A stretch of DNA of 43,783 nt from Oscillospiraceae bacterium. Its GTDB lineage: Bacteria; Bacillota; Clostridia; Oscillospirales; CAG-272. The notes beneath the pieces are model-generated. The model was not told the DNA's origin and did no database searches. It saw only the letters and a program-made list of their open reading frames with translations. Where the stretch lies: assembly GCA_015064025.1 (NCBI GenBank), contig SVSZ01000005.1, positions 1 through 43,783 on the forward strand, given 5' to 3'. This document shows positions 1-9,192 of the stretch, one piece after another; the stretch's first letter is position 1; every line of letters starts with the position of its first letter. Both the position numbers and the translations under genes were made by a program.

Positions 1-41
1 ACGTGTTCTTTTTTCATGGTTTCAAAATCCTTTCTTTCCAT
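1..41 (-). CDS. Possible 5' end of a minus-strand gene running off the window (MERKDFETMKKEH... or MKKEH...)
   Basis: ATG at 41-39 or 17-15 on the minus strand, in the same frame and open to the window edge; a TATAAT-like box lies upstream at about 74-79. Only a few codons visible. Confidence 0.3.
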   Translation of the reverse strand, partial: MERKDFETMKKEH

Positions 42-89
42 TGTTTTTTTGATGTGTTTTGCAGCTGCAAGCTCATTATACAAAACAAG

Positions 90-108
90 CACGACACCCG
101 TTGTCGTG
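90..108. promoter_or_regulatory. Inverted repeat CACGACA-CCCGT-TGTCGTG, possible operator or hairpin
   Basis: Perfect 7-bp arms with a 5-nt centre, just upstream of the minus-strand TATAAT-like box. Confidence 0.4.
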
Positions 109-134
109 TTTAAAAAAGAATTTTGAATTTTTTA

Positions 135-182
135 AAAAATATTGCGCCGGACAAATGCACGGTCACATTTGTCGGGCGCAAT
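135..182 (-). terminator. Intrinsic terminator of the permease gene
   Basis: 17-bp arms 141-157/166-182 (attgcgccggacaaatg / catttgtcgggcgcaat) with one mismatch, followed on the minus strand by a T-rich run. Confidence 0.75.
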
Positions 183-195
183 GCTTCTATGGACG

Positions 196-2400
196 TTACC
201 TTTTCTTTCGGATATAGGTATACATCATTCCCGTTGCGAGGGGAATGAGAGGGATGAGGACGCTGACGATCAACGTCCAGAGTGCAAGATCTCCCGAGGA
301 AAGAGAGAGGGAGGAAGCGGACATTTGTACGGAGGGGATGGAAAGCTCCGTATTTTTTTGTGGGCACATACGGTCCAATACGGAAAGGATATAGAGAAGA
401 TTTCCTCCCGAGGAGAGGTTGTTTGCCGTGGAGGAGACGCAAAGGGGCGAGGAAAGCCAAAATACGGAGGCATCCTTTTTTTGTGCGAGCGCGCCGATGA
501 CGTAAGCTTCGCCCTCCTTGGCAAGCTCCTCTTCAACGGGATCCATCAATGCCCCCTTCGCAGTTGTGGAAAGAAGAGGGGTCACCTCGGCACCGTCCGT
601 CTCTTCGATGAGGATCGGATGGGTAAGCAGCGAGAGGAAGATGCCGTCAAACGTCTCCGCATAGGAGCTGTCGTGGACAGTCGCGGAAAAATAATAGGGG
701 GTGTCCTCACTGATGATACGGGCTTCGTCCGTTTCGCAGACGATCATTTCCCCTAAGGGTGCGGAAAGACCGTAGCTTGAAAGGAGCGAGAGGAGCACGG
801 GAAGCTTGGTGCTTGTGTAATCGGTCGTCAGAAAGATATCCCCACCGCGTGCAAGGTATGCTTCAAGCACCTGTCTTTCTGCCTCGCCGATATCCTGTGC
901 GGGGGCGGAAAGGATCAATACGTCACAGTCTGCGGGAATGCTTTCGAGCGTGTCTGTATACGACACAAGGAAATTGTTTTTGGAAAGAACGGATACAAGG
1001 GTCGTATCCTCCTTCGACGCGGAAAACGGCTTGCAATCCGCGATATAAACTGTACGGACTTCATCGGAGGAGACGTACAGGATCGCGTTTGAAAGAAGCT
1101 TGTCTCCGTTGAAATAGGCGACGGTGGAATTGGAATAGTACAGATGATAACCGAGCTGTACGGAGGTCTCGTCAAGCTCTGCCATAGAGCCTGTTTGCAT
1201 GTATTGAACGTAAGTGGAGACCAGATAGTCATAGTAGGTCGAGGAGAGCTCACCAAGTTCCGCATTTACGTAGTGGTAAAGCTCGCTGCTATTGATCGTG
1301 CGAGCTCTTTTTTCGCTGACGACGAGGATGCTTTGATCCCTCAGGGCTTCCGTCGTATAAGCTTTTGAGAAATCGGGATCACGATCCGTGTCTATGACTT
1401 CAAGCGTTATCTTGTCACTTTCCTCGGCGTATTCCTTAAGAAAGGACAAAAGCTCCTTGTCCGCTTTTGCCTTGCCGCCCTCACAAAGGAAGTATAAGCT
1501 TATCGGCTCATCCAAGTCGTGAAGCACGTCAAGTGAGGTCCCGGAAATGCGGAAGATATCATTGCCCGTGACGTCGGCATTTGCGATCTTTTCGGGAAGG
1601 AGGAGGGAGAGGACGTTTGAAAGAAGGACCGTCAGAAGAAGCAGCGCGGAAACGGAGACGGCAACGATTCTTCTTTTTGGATGATAAAGGTCTCCTCTTT
1701 TTTTCTTCAATATAAATATCTGCAGAACAAGGAAGAGAACGGTGAGCGTTACAAAATAGATCACACCGGGAAGATTGAATTTTCCATAAGTGAAGGCATA
1801 GTAGATTCCCGTGGGGTTGAGGAGAGAAGCGAGCTTTTCACCAAGACCCGATGAAGGAATCGGAAGATAAAAGAAAAAGGAATTGAGAAAATAAACGAAC
1901 AGAGTGAAGACGAGCGAAGAGATCAGCGCAACTGTGGGGCGCTTGATCACAGAGAACAGAAGACGAATCCCCGAGAGAAGAAACGTGCAGTACAAAAAGC
2001 ACCCGAGCAGCGCGGTTTCGGAGGCGGCAACGGGGCTTTCTCCGAATAGGGAGAAAACAAAAGGAAGAAGCGCGATGAGAAGTGTCGGGATCAAAAGCAG
2101 CGTAAGCGTTGCAAAAAAGTCACCGAGCACGATCGCCGTGGGAGACAGTGGGAGAGACAGAAGAAATCTTTCTCTTCCCTCCCTTCCCTTTTTCTTCGAG
2201 GAAAAAAAGACGAAGAAGGGAAGCAGGATCGCGAAAATAAGCGTCATATATCCCAGAGAATAGGAAAGAGACGCATATCCCATGGACAAATTGAACAGTG
2301 AGCAAAGAATGCCGAAGGAAAGAAGGGTGAGAAAGAGCAGTACGTAGGTGGACAGAGAAAAAAAGCGAAGCTTTAACTCCTTGCGGTAAATGGCTTGCAT
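196..2400 (-). CDS. ABC-2 type permease fused to a GldG-like/ABC_transp_aux domain
   Basis: N-terminal multi-TM region; central extracellular region with GldG-like pattern (LDEPISLYFLCEGG...LLSFLKEYAEESDKITLEVIDTDRDP...); C-terminal TM. The 783-aa ORF start overlaps the upstream gene; the internal ATG at 2400 has RBS AAAGGAGG and abuts the upstream stop. Confidence 0.8.
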   Translation of the reverse strand: MQAIYRKELKLRFFSLSTYVLLFLTLLSFGILCSLFNLSMGYASLSYSLGYMTLIFAILLPFFVFFSSKKKGREGRERFLLSLPLSPTAIVLGDFFATLTLLLIPTLLIALLPFVFSLFGESPVAASETALLGCFLYCTFLLSGIRLLFSVIKRPTVALISSLVFTLFVYFLNSFFFYLPIPSSGLGEKLASLLNPTGIYYAFTYGKFNLPGVIYFVTLTVLFLVLQIFILKKKRGDLYHPKRRIVAVSVSALLLLTVLLSNVLSLLLPEKIANADVTGNDIFRISGTSLDVLHDLDEPISLYFLCEGGKAKADKELLSFLKEYAEESDKITLEVIDTDRDPDFSKAYTTEALRDQSILVVSEKRARTINSSELYHYVNAELGELSSTYYDYLVSTYVQYMQTGSMAELDETSVQLGYHLYYSNSTVAYFNGDKLLSNAILYVSSDEVRTVYIADCKPFSASKEDTTLVSVLSKNNFLVSYTDTLESIPADCDVLILSAPAQDIGEAERQVLEAYLARGGDIFLTTDYTSTKLPVLLSLLSSYGLSAPLGEMIVCETDEARIISEDTPYYFSATVHDSSYAETFDGIFLSLLTHPILIEETDGAEVTPLLSTTAKGALMDPVEEELAKEGEAYVIGALAQKKDASVFWLSSPLCVSSTANNLSSGGNLLYILSVLDRMCPQKNTELSIPSVQMSASSLSLSSGDLALWTLIVSVLIPLIPLATGMMYTYIRKKR

Positions 2401-2401
2401 G

Positions 2402-3079
2402 TCAGCGCTCCTCCTTTCTGTTCGTCGGATCGGATCCCTTTTCTTCCATGAGAGAGAATGCTTGCCCGTCAAAGGCGTATACGGTGTCACAAAGGGACCG
2501 AAGGCTTTGCGCATCCGTGTCTCCGAGAATGACGGTCCGCTCCTCAAAGGCTTCCTCTAAAAGGGCGGTCAGTCGGTCTGCCTCGGAGAGGGTAAGCCCC
2601 TTATAGGGCATGTTCAGAATGAGGATCTCCCCACGCCCGATGATGGCTTGAGAAAGAGACAGACACCTTTGTTCATAAACCGAAAGCTGCTTGATCAGCG
2701 TATTTCTTTTGCTTGAAAGGTATGTAAAATCCAGAACGTCCGAAATTCTGCGAACGGTCTTTCGGTATTCCAAGCCTTTGATATCGGCAACAAAAAGAAG
2801 GTATTCCAGCGGTGTCATACAGGAAGGAAGAAAGCTTTGCGACGGCATAAAGCCGATAAATTCCTTTGCCCTCTTGGCTTCCTTGGTCATATCGAAGCCG
2901 TTGATCAGAACGGTGCCGTCTACAGGCGTGAGAGCGCCTGCGAAAAGGTCCGTGAGAAGTGTGAGCTGCTCCTCCGACGCACAAATACCGTATACGCTTC
3001 CGTTGTTTAATTTCAGTTGGATATTTTCTGCCGTTGCCTTCCCTTTTTGCATGGCGGTCACATTTCTCAGCTCGATCAA
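2402..3079 (-). CDS. ABC transporter ATP-binding-like protein with degenerate catalytic motifs (predicted pseudo-ATPase)
   Basis: ABC-ATPase fold pattern (IELRNVTA, TPVDGTVLINGFDMTKEAKRAKEFIGFMPQS-like), but Walker A is GICASEEQLTLL, signature LSVYEQ, Walker B ILILNMP, no switch His. TTG start at 3079 has GGAGG 8 nt upstream; the ORF-track TTG at 3100 has no RBS. Confidence 0.75.
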   Translation of the reverse strand: MIELRNVTAMQKGKATAENIQLKLNNGSVYGICASEEQLTLLTDLFAGALTPVDGTVLINGFDMTKEAKRAKEFIGFMPSQSFLPSCMTPLEYLLFVADIKGLEYRKTVRRISDVLDFTYLSSKRNTLIKQLSVYEQRCLSLSQAIIGRGEILILNMPYKGLTLSEADRLTALLEEAFEERTVILGDTDAQSLRSLCDTVYAFDGQAFSLMEEKGSDPTNRKEER

Positions 3080-3108
3080 CGCTTTATCCTCCGCATTCAA
3101 AAATTCCG

Positions 3109-3137
3109 AGTATAATATTACAATACGATTGTGTCAT
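3109..3137 (-). promoter_or_regulatory. Putative sigma-A promoter for the ABC-like pair (ATGACA-N17-TATACT)
   Basis: -35 at 3132-3137, -10 at 3109-3114 on the minus strand, 17-nt spacer. Confidence 0.5.
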
Positions 3138-3224
3138 GCGTTTGACTGCATTTTGACTTTTTTATGACGTGAAGAAAAACGCGGCACGGAGGTCCTTATA
3201 CACAGGCTTCCGTGTCGCGAATCT

Positions 3225-5138
3225 TTATTTCCCTTTGGAAGAGAGGATGCAAAAGGCTCCGTGCGGAAGCGTCAGAGTTTCCGACCGCTTCCTGCCGCTC
3301 ATGGCATCAAAAAAGATACCCGATGGAGTAAACGTGCGCTCCTCTCCCATATTGGCAAGCAGGATCAGCCGATCCGTTCCTTTTTTTCTTTCGTAGGCGA
3401 TGAAGCCCTCTTCGCACGAAAGGAAGCGGAAGGTGCCGTCCTTGAGCGCTGGATGTGCGCGTCTCATTTTTCCGAGCGCACGGTAGTGCGCCAAAAGCTC
3501 TTCGTTCTCCTCCCCCCACGGGAACGGCATGCGGCAGAAGGGATCGTGATACCCCTCAAGCCCCGCCTCGTCTCCGTAGTAGACCGAGGGAACACCGAAC
3601 ACGGTAAACTGGATCGCAGAGGCGAGCTTCAGCCTTTGAATCGCGTTGTCTCTGTCATTTTTTGAAAGACGGAGACGTGCCAGCTCGGCGTTGAGCTTTC
3701 CTTTTCCGACCGTGCTGTCCCCAAGCCTTGTAAGGATCCGCTCCGTGTCGTGGGTTCCCAGAAGATTCATGAGAGAATTGCTGACGGAGACGGGATAGGA
3801 GGAATAGAGCTCTGTAAGGATATCGTAAAAGGCTTTTGCGTCTCCGCGCTCCAAAAAGGCAAGGACTGCGTTGCGGAAGGGATAGTTCATCACGCTGTCA
3901 AGCTGACGCCCCGAAAAATACCTTCTTCGCTTTCCGTAAGCGATCTTGTCTGCGGCATTTTCCCATACCTCTCCTATGATCAATCCCTCTCCGTCGGTCG
4001 TTTTCTTGACCGTTTCGCGCAATTCATCGAGAAAATCGTCGGACAGCTCGTCCGCCACGTCAAGCCTCCAGCCGTCCGCTCCGCGCTTCAGCCATGCTTC
4101 CACAATACCGTTCGCACCCGTAAAATAACGCCTGCATGCAAGCGTTCTGTGATCAAGACGCGGCATGATCTCAATGTTCCACCAGCATTCATAGTCATTG
4201 GGGAAGCTGCGGAAGGTATACCACGAATAATAAGGAGAATTTTTGGATTGGTAAGCACCCTTCTCGGGGTAATTGCCTCTTCTGTTGAAGTATCTGCTGT
4301 CATCTCCCGTATGATTGAAGACGCCGTCAAGAATGACGCGCATTCCGCGTGCGTGTGCCTCCTTAATGAGGTGATCAAACGCCTCCTCGCCGCCCAAAAT
4401 ACTGTCGATCCGCTCGTAATCCGCCGTGTCGTAACGGTGATTTGAGTAGGCATCGAACAGTGGTGAGAGGTAAAGCACGGTAACGCCGAGGGAGGAGAGA
4501 TAATCAAGCTTCTGCGCAACTCCCCAAAGATTTCCGCCGAAGAATACGTTGTTGGAGAGCGGCGCTCCGGGAGCGCGTGCATACTGTGGGATCCCGGTCT
4601 TCCAATCGGGATCGATCACGGCATCCTTGTGAAGCGCGGTGCTTCCCTCTCCCTTGAAAAAGCGGTCGAGAAAAACGTGGTACATGATCCCACCCGAGAA
4701 CCAGTCGGGAGCAGCAAAATCCTTTTCGTAGATCAAAAGACGGAATTTTCGCTTTTGGCAGGGCGAGAGCTCGCAGTCTACGTTGTTGACGGTGTCGGAA
4801 AAGAGCGTATCCCATCCGCGGACAAGGAGGTACTCATAGTAGAAAAGCCCGTAGTCTGCCTTTTCGCACATCTTTTCGGTATCCAAACGCAACGTGTATA
4901 CGTCACGCACATGATCCGTTGTAAGAAAGGATAAAGGGAGATCGTGAGGCTCAGCCCCGTCCCTGTGGATGCGGAGCACCACGGCAGATGCACCGAGCGC
5001 GCGCGGAACGGAAAGACGAAGCGTGATCACCGTACCGCACGGAAATGCGCCGAGGAGAGAGACGTCCTTGCCGTCAGCGAGCTTTTCGATTTTTATGTTC
5101 TGTCCGCTCTCAAGAGCGTCGTGTAGTTTGAGCAGCAT
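3225..5138 (-). CDS. GH13 alpha-amylase / neopullulanase-like glycoside hydrolase, cytoplasmic
   Basis: GH13 motifs DGVFNHTG, GWRLDVADEL, EVWENA, LLGTHDTERI; no signal peptide; last gene of glycogen operon. Confidence 0.9.
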   Translation of the reverse strand: MLLKLHDALESGQNIKIEKLADGKDVSLLGAFPCGTVITLRLSVPRALGASAVVLRIHRDGAEPHDLPLSFLTTDHVRDVYTLRLDTEKMCEKADYGLFYYEYLLVRGWDTLFSDTVNNVDCELSPCQKRKFRLLIYEKDFAAPDWFSGGIMYHVFLDRFFKGEGSTALHKDAVIDPDWKTGIPQYARAPGAPLSNNVFFGGNLWGVAQKLDYLSSLGVTVLYLSPLFDAYSNHRYDTADYERIDSILGGEEAFDHLIKEAHARGMRVILDGVFNHTGDDSRYFNRRGNYPEKGAYQSKNSPYYSWYTFRSFPNDYECWWNIEIMPRLDHRTLACRRYFTGANGIVEAWLKRGADGWRLDVADELSDDFLDELRETVKKTTDGEGLIIGEVWENAADKIAYGKRRRYFSGRQLDSVMNYPFRNAVLAFLERGDAKAFYDILTELYSSYPVSVSNSLMNLLGTHDTERILTRLGDSTVGKGKLNAELARLRLSKNDRDNAIQRLKLASAIQFTVFGVPSVYYGDEAGLEGYHDPFCRMPFPWGEENEELLAHYRALGKMRRAHPALKDGTFRFLSCEEGFIAYERKKGTDRLILLANMGEERTFTPSGIFFDAMSGRKRSETLTLPHGAFCILSSKGK

Positions 5139-5167
5139 GAAATGATTCCTTTGTACGTATGTTGAGC

Positions 5168-5213
5168 GGGGCTGTCTTATCGGCGCAGCTTCTGCATCGA
5201 ATAAGACAGCCCC
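5168..5213. other. Long stem-loop between glgP and the GH13 gene
   Basis: 13-bp perfect arms ggggctgtcttat (5168-5180) / ataagacagcccc (5201-5213), with inner pairing gcag/ctgc; no U-tract on the coding (minus) strand. Confidence 0.75.
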
Positions 5214-5223
5214 ATGCTTGGTT

Positions 5224-7653
5224 TTATTTTACTTTCTTCAGCTTCCAGATGCGCTGTGCGTATTCCTCAATGCTGCGGTCGGCGGCAAATTTGCCTGCTG
5301 CAGCAACGTTGAGAAGGGACATACGGTTCCAGCGGTCCTTGTCTCTGTATGCACGGATCATAGCCTTGTGCGTCAGATGATAGGACTCGAAGTCTGCAAG
5401 GCACATATAGGGATCCGCAATTCCGTGGCCGTTGTTGAGAAGGTAGGAGGCGATGTCCGCAAAGGATTCACCCGCAAAGCCCACGGAGAGCTGATTGACG
5501 ATTTTGGTAAGCCGTTCGTTGGAAATATAGTAGTTCGCCGCACTGTAGCCGTTGAGCCAGAGCTGCTCTACCTCGTCTGCCTTAAGACCGAAGATGAACA
5601 TATTGTCCGCTCCCGCAGCCTCCTGCATTTCCACGTTTGCGCCGTCCAGTGTGCCGATGGTAAGCGCACCGTTGATCATCAGCTTCATGCAGCCTGTACC
5701 GCTCGCTTCCTTTCCCGCAAGGGAGATCTGCTCACTGATCTCCGCAGAGGGGATCAGTGCCTCCGCCATGCTGACGCTGTAGTTTTCAAGGAAGACCACG
5801 TTCAGCTTTTCGCGGATGCGGGGATTTTGCTCAATGTCCTTGCTGATCATACAAAGCAGCTTGATGATCCGCTTTGCCATATCGTAGCCGGGGGCTGCCT
5901 TCGCTCCGAAAATGAAGGTCTGGGGTTGCATATCGAGATCGGGATTTTCCTTCAGATCAAGGTAGAGACCGATGATGTTGAGCGCGTTGAGAAGCTGGCG
6001 CTTGTACTCATGCAGACGCTTGATCTGCACGTCGTAGACCGAGTGTGTGTCGATGCGCTTCCCTGTCTTTGCCGCAACAAGGTTGGAGAAGCGGATCTTG
6101 TTTTCGTGCTTGATGGCACGCAGGCGTTCCTTGACTGCCGCATCGTCGGCAAAGGAGGCAAAATTGGCAAGCTCCTCGGGACGGTGACGGTAGTCTGTGC
6201 CGATGCACTCATCCAAAAGGGCGGCGAGCTTGGGGTTGGAATAGCACAGCCAACGGCGGTGTGCGATACCGTTTGTCACGTTGTCGAACTTCTCGGGATA
6301 CATCCGATAGAAATCCTTGAAGGTGGAGTCCTTGAGAATGCTTGAGTGAAGCTCGGACACGCCGTTGACGGAGTGTGAGGCGACCACGGAAAGGTTTGCC
6401 ATGCGCACCTGGCCGTAGCCGAGGATGCTCATGTGAGAGATCCGTCCCCAGTTTCCGGGGAATGCAGTCCAGGACTCACGGCAGAAGCGCTCGTTGATCT
6501 CCTTGACGATCATATAAATACGCGGAAGCTTGAGACGGAAAAGATCCTCGTTCCAGGTCTCAAGTGCCTCGGGCATGACCGTGTGATTCGTGTAGGAAAC
6601 GGTGCGCGTTACGATGCTCCACGCCTTTTCCCAGGAGAAGAAATAATCGTCGATCAGAATACGCATCAGCTCAGGCACACAAAGCGCGGGGTGCGTATCG
6701 TTGATGTGGATGGCAACCTTATCTGCAAGGTTGTCAAGCGTTCCGTAAACCGCCATGTGATCGCGGATGATGCTCTGGATCGAGGCGGAAACAAGGAAAT
6801 ACTGCTGAGAGAGGCGCAAAAGCTTTCCCTCGGTGTGGTTGTCGGAGGGATAAAGGACCTTGGAAATGATCTCGGCATTGGTGCTTTCCTCAAGCGCACG
6901 GGTATACTGCCCCTGCGTAAAGAGACGCATGTCAAACTTCTGGATGTTGCGTGCACGCCACAGACGAAGCTGGCTGACAGCAGAGCTGTCGGCTCCCGAG
7001 ATCATCATATCGTAAGGAACTGCCTCGATCTCCTCGGAGTCCTCGTAAATGATCTCACAGTGACCGTCGCTCTTCCATTCCTCGCGGATCCTACCGCCGA
7101 AGCGCACCTTATAGGTGCGGTCGGTTCTCGGAACCAGCCATACCTCGCCGCCGGGCAACCAGATGTCGGGCGTTTCTACCTGAATACCGTCTACGATCAT
7201 CTGCTTGAACAATCCGTACTCGTAGCAGATAGAAAAGCCGGTTGCGGGATAATCAAGAGAGGAAAGAGAGTCCATGAAGCATGCGGCAAGTCTGCCAAGC
7301 CCTCCGTTGCCGAGTCCCGCATCGGGCTCGCATTCGTAAAGCTCCTCAAGGGAAAAACCGAGCTTGCCGAGAGCTTTTTCGTATGCGTCTGCAAGTCCGA
7401 GATTGCAAAGGTTGGTTTTGAGAGATCTGCCAAGCAAAAATTCCATGCACATGTAGTACACACGCTTGGCTCCTGCCGCGTTGACCTTTTTCTTGTAAGC
7501 GGTGCGCTTGTCACTGAGAATGTTTTTGACTGTGATTGCCGCCGCCTTATACATCTGATCGCGTGACGCCTCTCCTGCCGTGCACCCGAAATAACGCTGT
7601 AAAACGTTTTCGAGCAATTCCTTGACCTCTGCGCTGTTGGGATTGTAATTCAT
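5224..7653 (-). CDS. glgP: Glycogen/starch/alpha-glucan phosphorylase
   Basis: PLP region AGKEASGTGCMKLMINGALTIGTLDGANVEM; NGGLGRLAACFMDSLSSLDYPATGFSICYEYGLFKQ; HINDTHPALCVPELMR. Confidence 0.97.
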   Translation of the reverse strand: MNYNPNSAEVKELLENVLQRYFGCTAGEASRDQMYKAAAITVKNILSDKRTAYKKKVNAAGAKRVYYMCMEFLLGRSLKTNLCNLGLADAYEKALGKLGFSLEELYECEPDAGLGNGGLGRLAACFMDSLSSLDYPATGFSICYEYGLFKQMIVDGIQVETPDIWLPGGEVWLVPRTDRTYKVRFGGRIREEWKSDGHCEIIYEDSEEIEAVPYDMMISGADSSAVSQLRLWRARNIQKFDMRLFTQGQYTRALEESTNAEIISKVLYPSDNHTEGKLLRLSQQYFLVSASIQSIIRDHMAVYGTLDNLADKVAIHINDTHPALCVPELMRILIDDYFFSWEKAWSIVTRTVSYTNHTVMPEALETWNEDLFRLKLPRIYMIVKEINERFCRESWTAFPGNWGRISHMSILGYGQVRMANLSVVASHSVNGVSELHSSILKDSTFKDFYRMYPEKFDNVTNGIAHRRWLCYSNPKLAALLDECIGTDYRHRPEELANFASFADDAAVKERLRAIKHENKIRFSNLVAAKTGKRIDTHSVYDVQIKRLHEYKRQLLNALNIIGLYLDLKENPDLDMQPQTFIFGAKAAPGYDMAKRIIKLLCMISKDIEQNPRIREKLNVVFLENYSVSMAEALIPSAEISEQISLAGKEASGTGCMKLMINGALTIGTLDGANVEMQEAAGADNMFIFGLKADEVEQLWLNGYSAANYYISNERLTKIVNQLSVGFAGESFADIASYLLNNGHGIADPYMCLADFESYHLTHKAMIRAYRDKDRWNRMSLLNVAAAGKFAADRSIEEYAQRIWKLKKVK

Positions 7654-7678
7654 ATATTTTGAGCCTCCGTAGGATAGA

Positions 7679-7693
7679 TCCCGCCGTGCGGGA
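7679..7693. other. Short hairpin in glgA-glgP intergenic region
   Basis: tcccgc-cgt-gcggga, 6-bp arms. Confidence 0.4.
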
Positions 7694-7721
7694 CCGAGAA
7701 TTTAAGTTTTGAGTCGGGATA

Positions 7722-9158
7722 TCAGAGCTCTTCGTAAAGAGCAAGGTATTTCTTCGCGGAAACACTCCACGAGAAGTCTGTGTTCATGATCTTGCGTACG
7801 AAGCGTCGACGCAACGCAGCGTCGTTCCACAGTGCGATCGCCGCTTCTGTGCGCTCCTTCAACTCGAAGGAGGAGTAGTTTGTGAAGGTGAAGCCATTGC
7901 CCATGATCTTTCCCTTGGCATCGATCCAGTAGGGCTTGATCGAGTCGTAGAGTCCTCCCGTTTCCCTGACCACGGGGATGGCGCCGTAACGGGAGGCGAT
8001 CATCTGGGAGAGACCGCAGGGCTCGCTTTTTGAGGGCATAAGGAAGATGTCCGTTGCCGCATAGATACGCTTGGAAAGATCGCGGTCGTAGGTGATCATG
8101 GCGCTGACCTTGTCGGGGAATGCTGCCTGAAGATCCAGGAAGAGATGCTCGTATCTGTCCTCTCCCTTTCCGAGGATCACAAGCTGTACGTCGTTTTCGG
8201 CGACGATGTCCCAAATACACTCCGCAACAATGTCAAGCCCCTTATGGGAAGCAAGACGGGAAATGATCGCAAGGAGCGGGACGTCCTTTCTCTCGGGAAG
8301 CCCTGCCTCCTTTTGAAGGGCAAGCTTATTCTTTGCCTTCCCCGCCATGCGTGTGGCGGTAAAGGAGGAGGCGATCACACCGTCGTTTTCGGGGTCATAA
8401 TACACGTAATCAATGCCGTTGAGGATGCCCGAAAGCTTATATGCGTTTCTTTCAAGGCAGGATTCCAGACCGTGTGCGTACTCCGGTGTTCTGATCTCCT
8501 CCGCATATCTCGGGCTGACCGTAGTGACGCGGTCGGCGCATTCGATCGCCGCCTTCATCAGATTGACACAGCCGCCGTGATCCATGAGAGAGTGCTCGTT
8601 TTCGCCCAGCGCAAATACGTCGCCAAGGATCGCAAAATCATACTGCCCCTGGTATTCGATGTTGTGGATGGTGAAGGCTGTGCGGATATCCGTATATCCG
8701 GGACGGTTGCGGTAGATACAGTTGAGATAGACCACGGAAAGCGCGGATTGCCAGTCGTGTGCATGGAGAACGTCGGGATAGAACTCCAGACGTCTGATCG
8801 TTTCCATGACTGCCATGCAGAAATATGCATACCTCTCACCGTCATCAAAATAACCGTAGAGCGACGGCCTTTTGAAATAGTATTCGTTATCGATGAAGTA
8901 ATAGGTCACGCCGTCCTTTACAAGGCTGTATACGCCGCAATACTGCTGGCGCCATGCAAGATCCACGTAAAAGATCGCTTCCTCCTTCATCTGTCGGCGC
9001 CACGCCTCCGATACGGAGGCGTAGAGCGGAAGGATCACGCGAACGTCTGCCTCCCCTGTGGATGCCAATGCCGCGGGAAGAGAGCCGAGCACGTCGCCAA
9101 GCCCTCCCGTTGCCGCAAAGGGCATGACCTCGGCACCGACGTATAATATTTTTTTCAT
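7722..9158 (-). CDS. glgA: Glycogen synthase (GT5)
   Basis: MKKILYVGAEVMPFAATGGLGDVLGSLPAAL; LGKGEDRYEHLFLDLQ; PSKSEPCGLSQMIASRYGAIPVVRETGGLYDSI. Confidence 0.95.
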   Translation of the reverse strand: MKKILYVGAEVMPFAATGGLGDVLGSLPAALASTGEADVRVILPLYASVSEAWRRQMKEEAIFYVDLAWRQQYCGVYSLVKDGVTYYFIDNEYYFKRPSLYGYFDDGERYAYFCMAVMETIRRLEFYPDVLHAHDWQSALSVVYLNCIYRNRPGYTDIRTAFTIHNIEYQGQYDFAILGDVFALGENEHSLMDHGGCVNLMKAAIECADRVTTVSPRYAEEIRTPEYAHGLESCLERNAYKLSGILNGIDYVYYDPENDGVIASSFTATRMAGKAKNKLALQKEAGLPERKDVPLLAIISRLASHKGLDIVAECIWDIVAENDVQLVILGKGEDRYEHLFLDLQAAFPDKVSAMITYDRDLSKRIYAATDIFLMPSKSEPCGLSQMIASRYGAIPVVRETGGLYDSIKPYWIDAKGKIMGNGFTFTNYSSFELKERTEAAIALWNDAALRRRFVRKIMNTDFSWSVSAKKYLALYEEL

Positions 9159-9192
9159 AGCTTAAAGTTTCCTTTCTTTTTGGATAGAGGGA

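Noticed and set aside
142-756. 204-aa plus-strand ORF and neighbouring small ORFs over the permease gene
   Set aside because: Starts within the terminator hairpin and is antisense to a gene with clear domain content.
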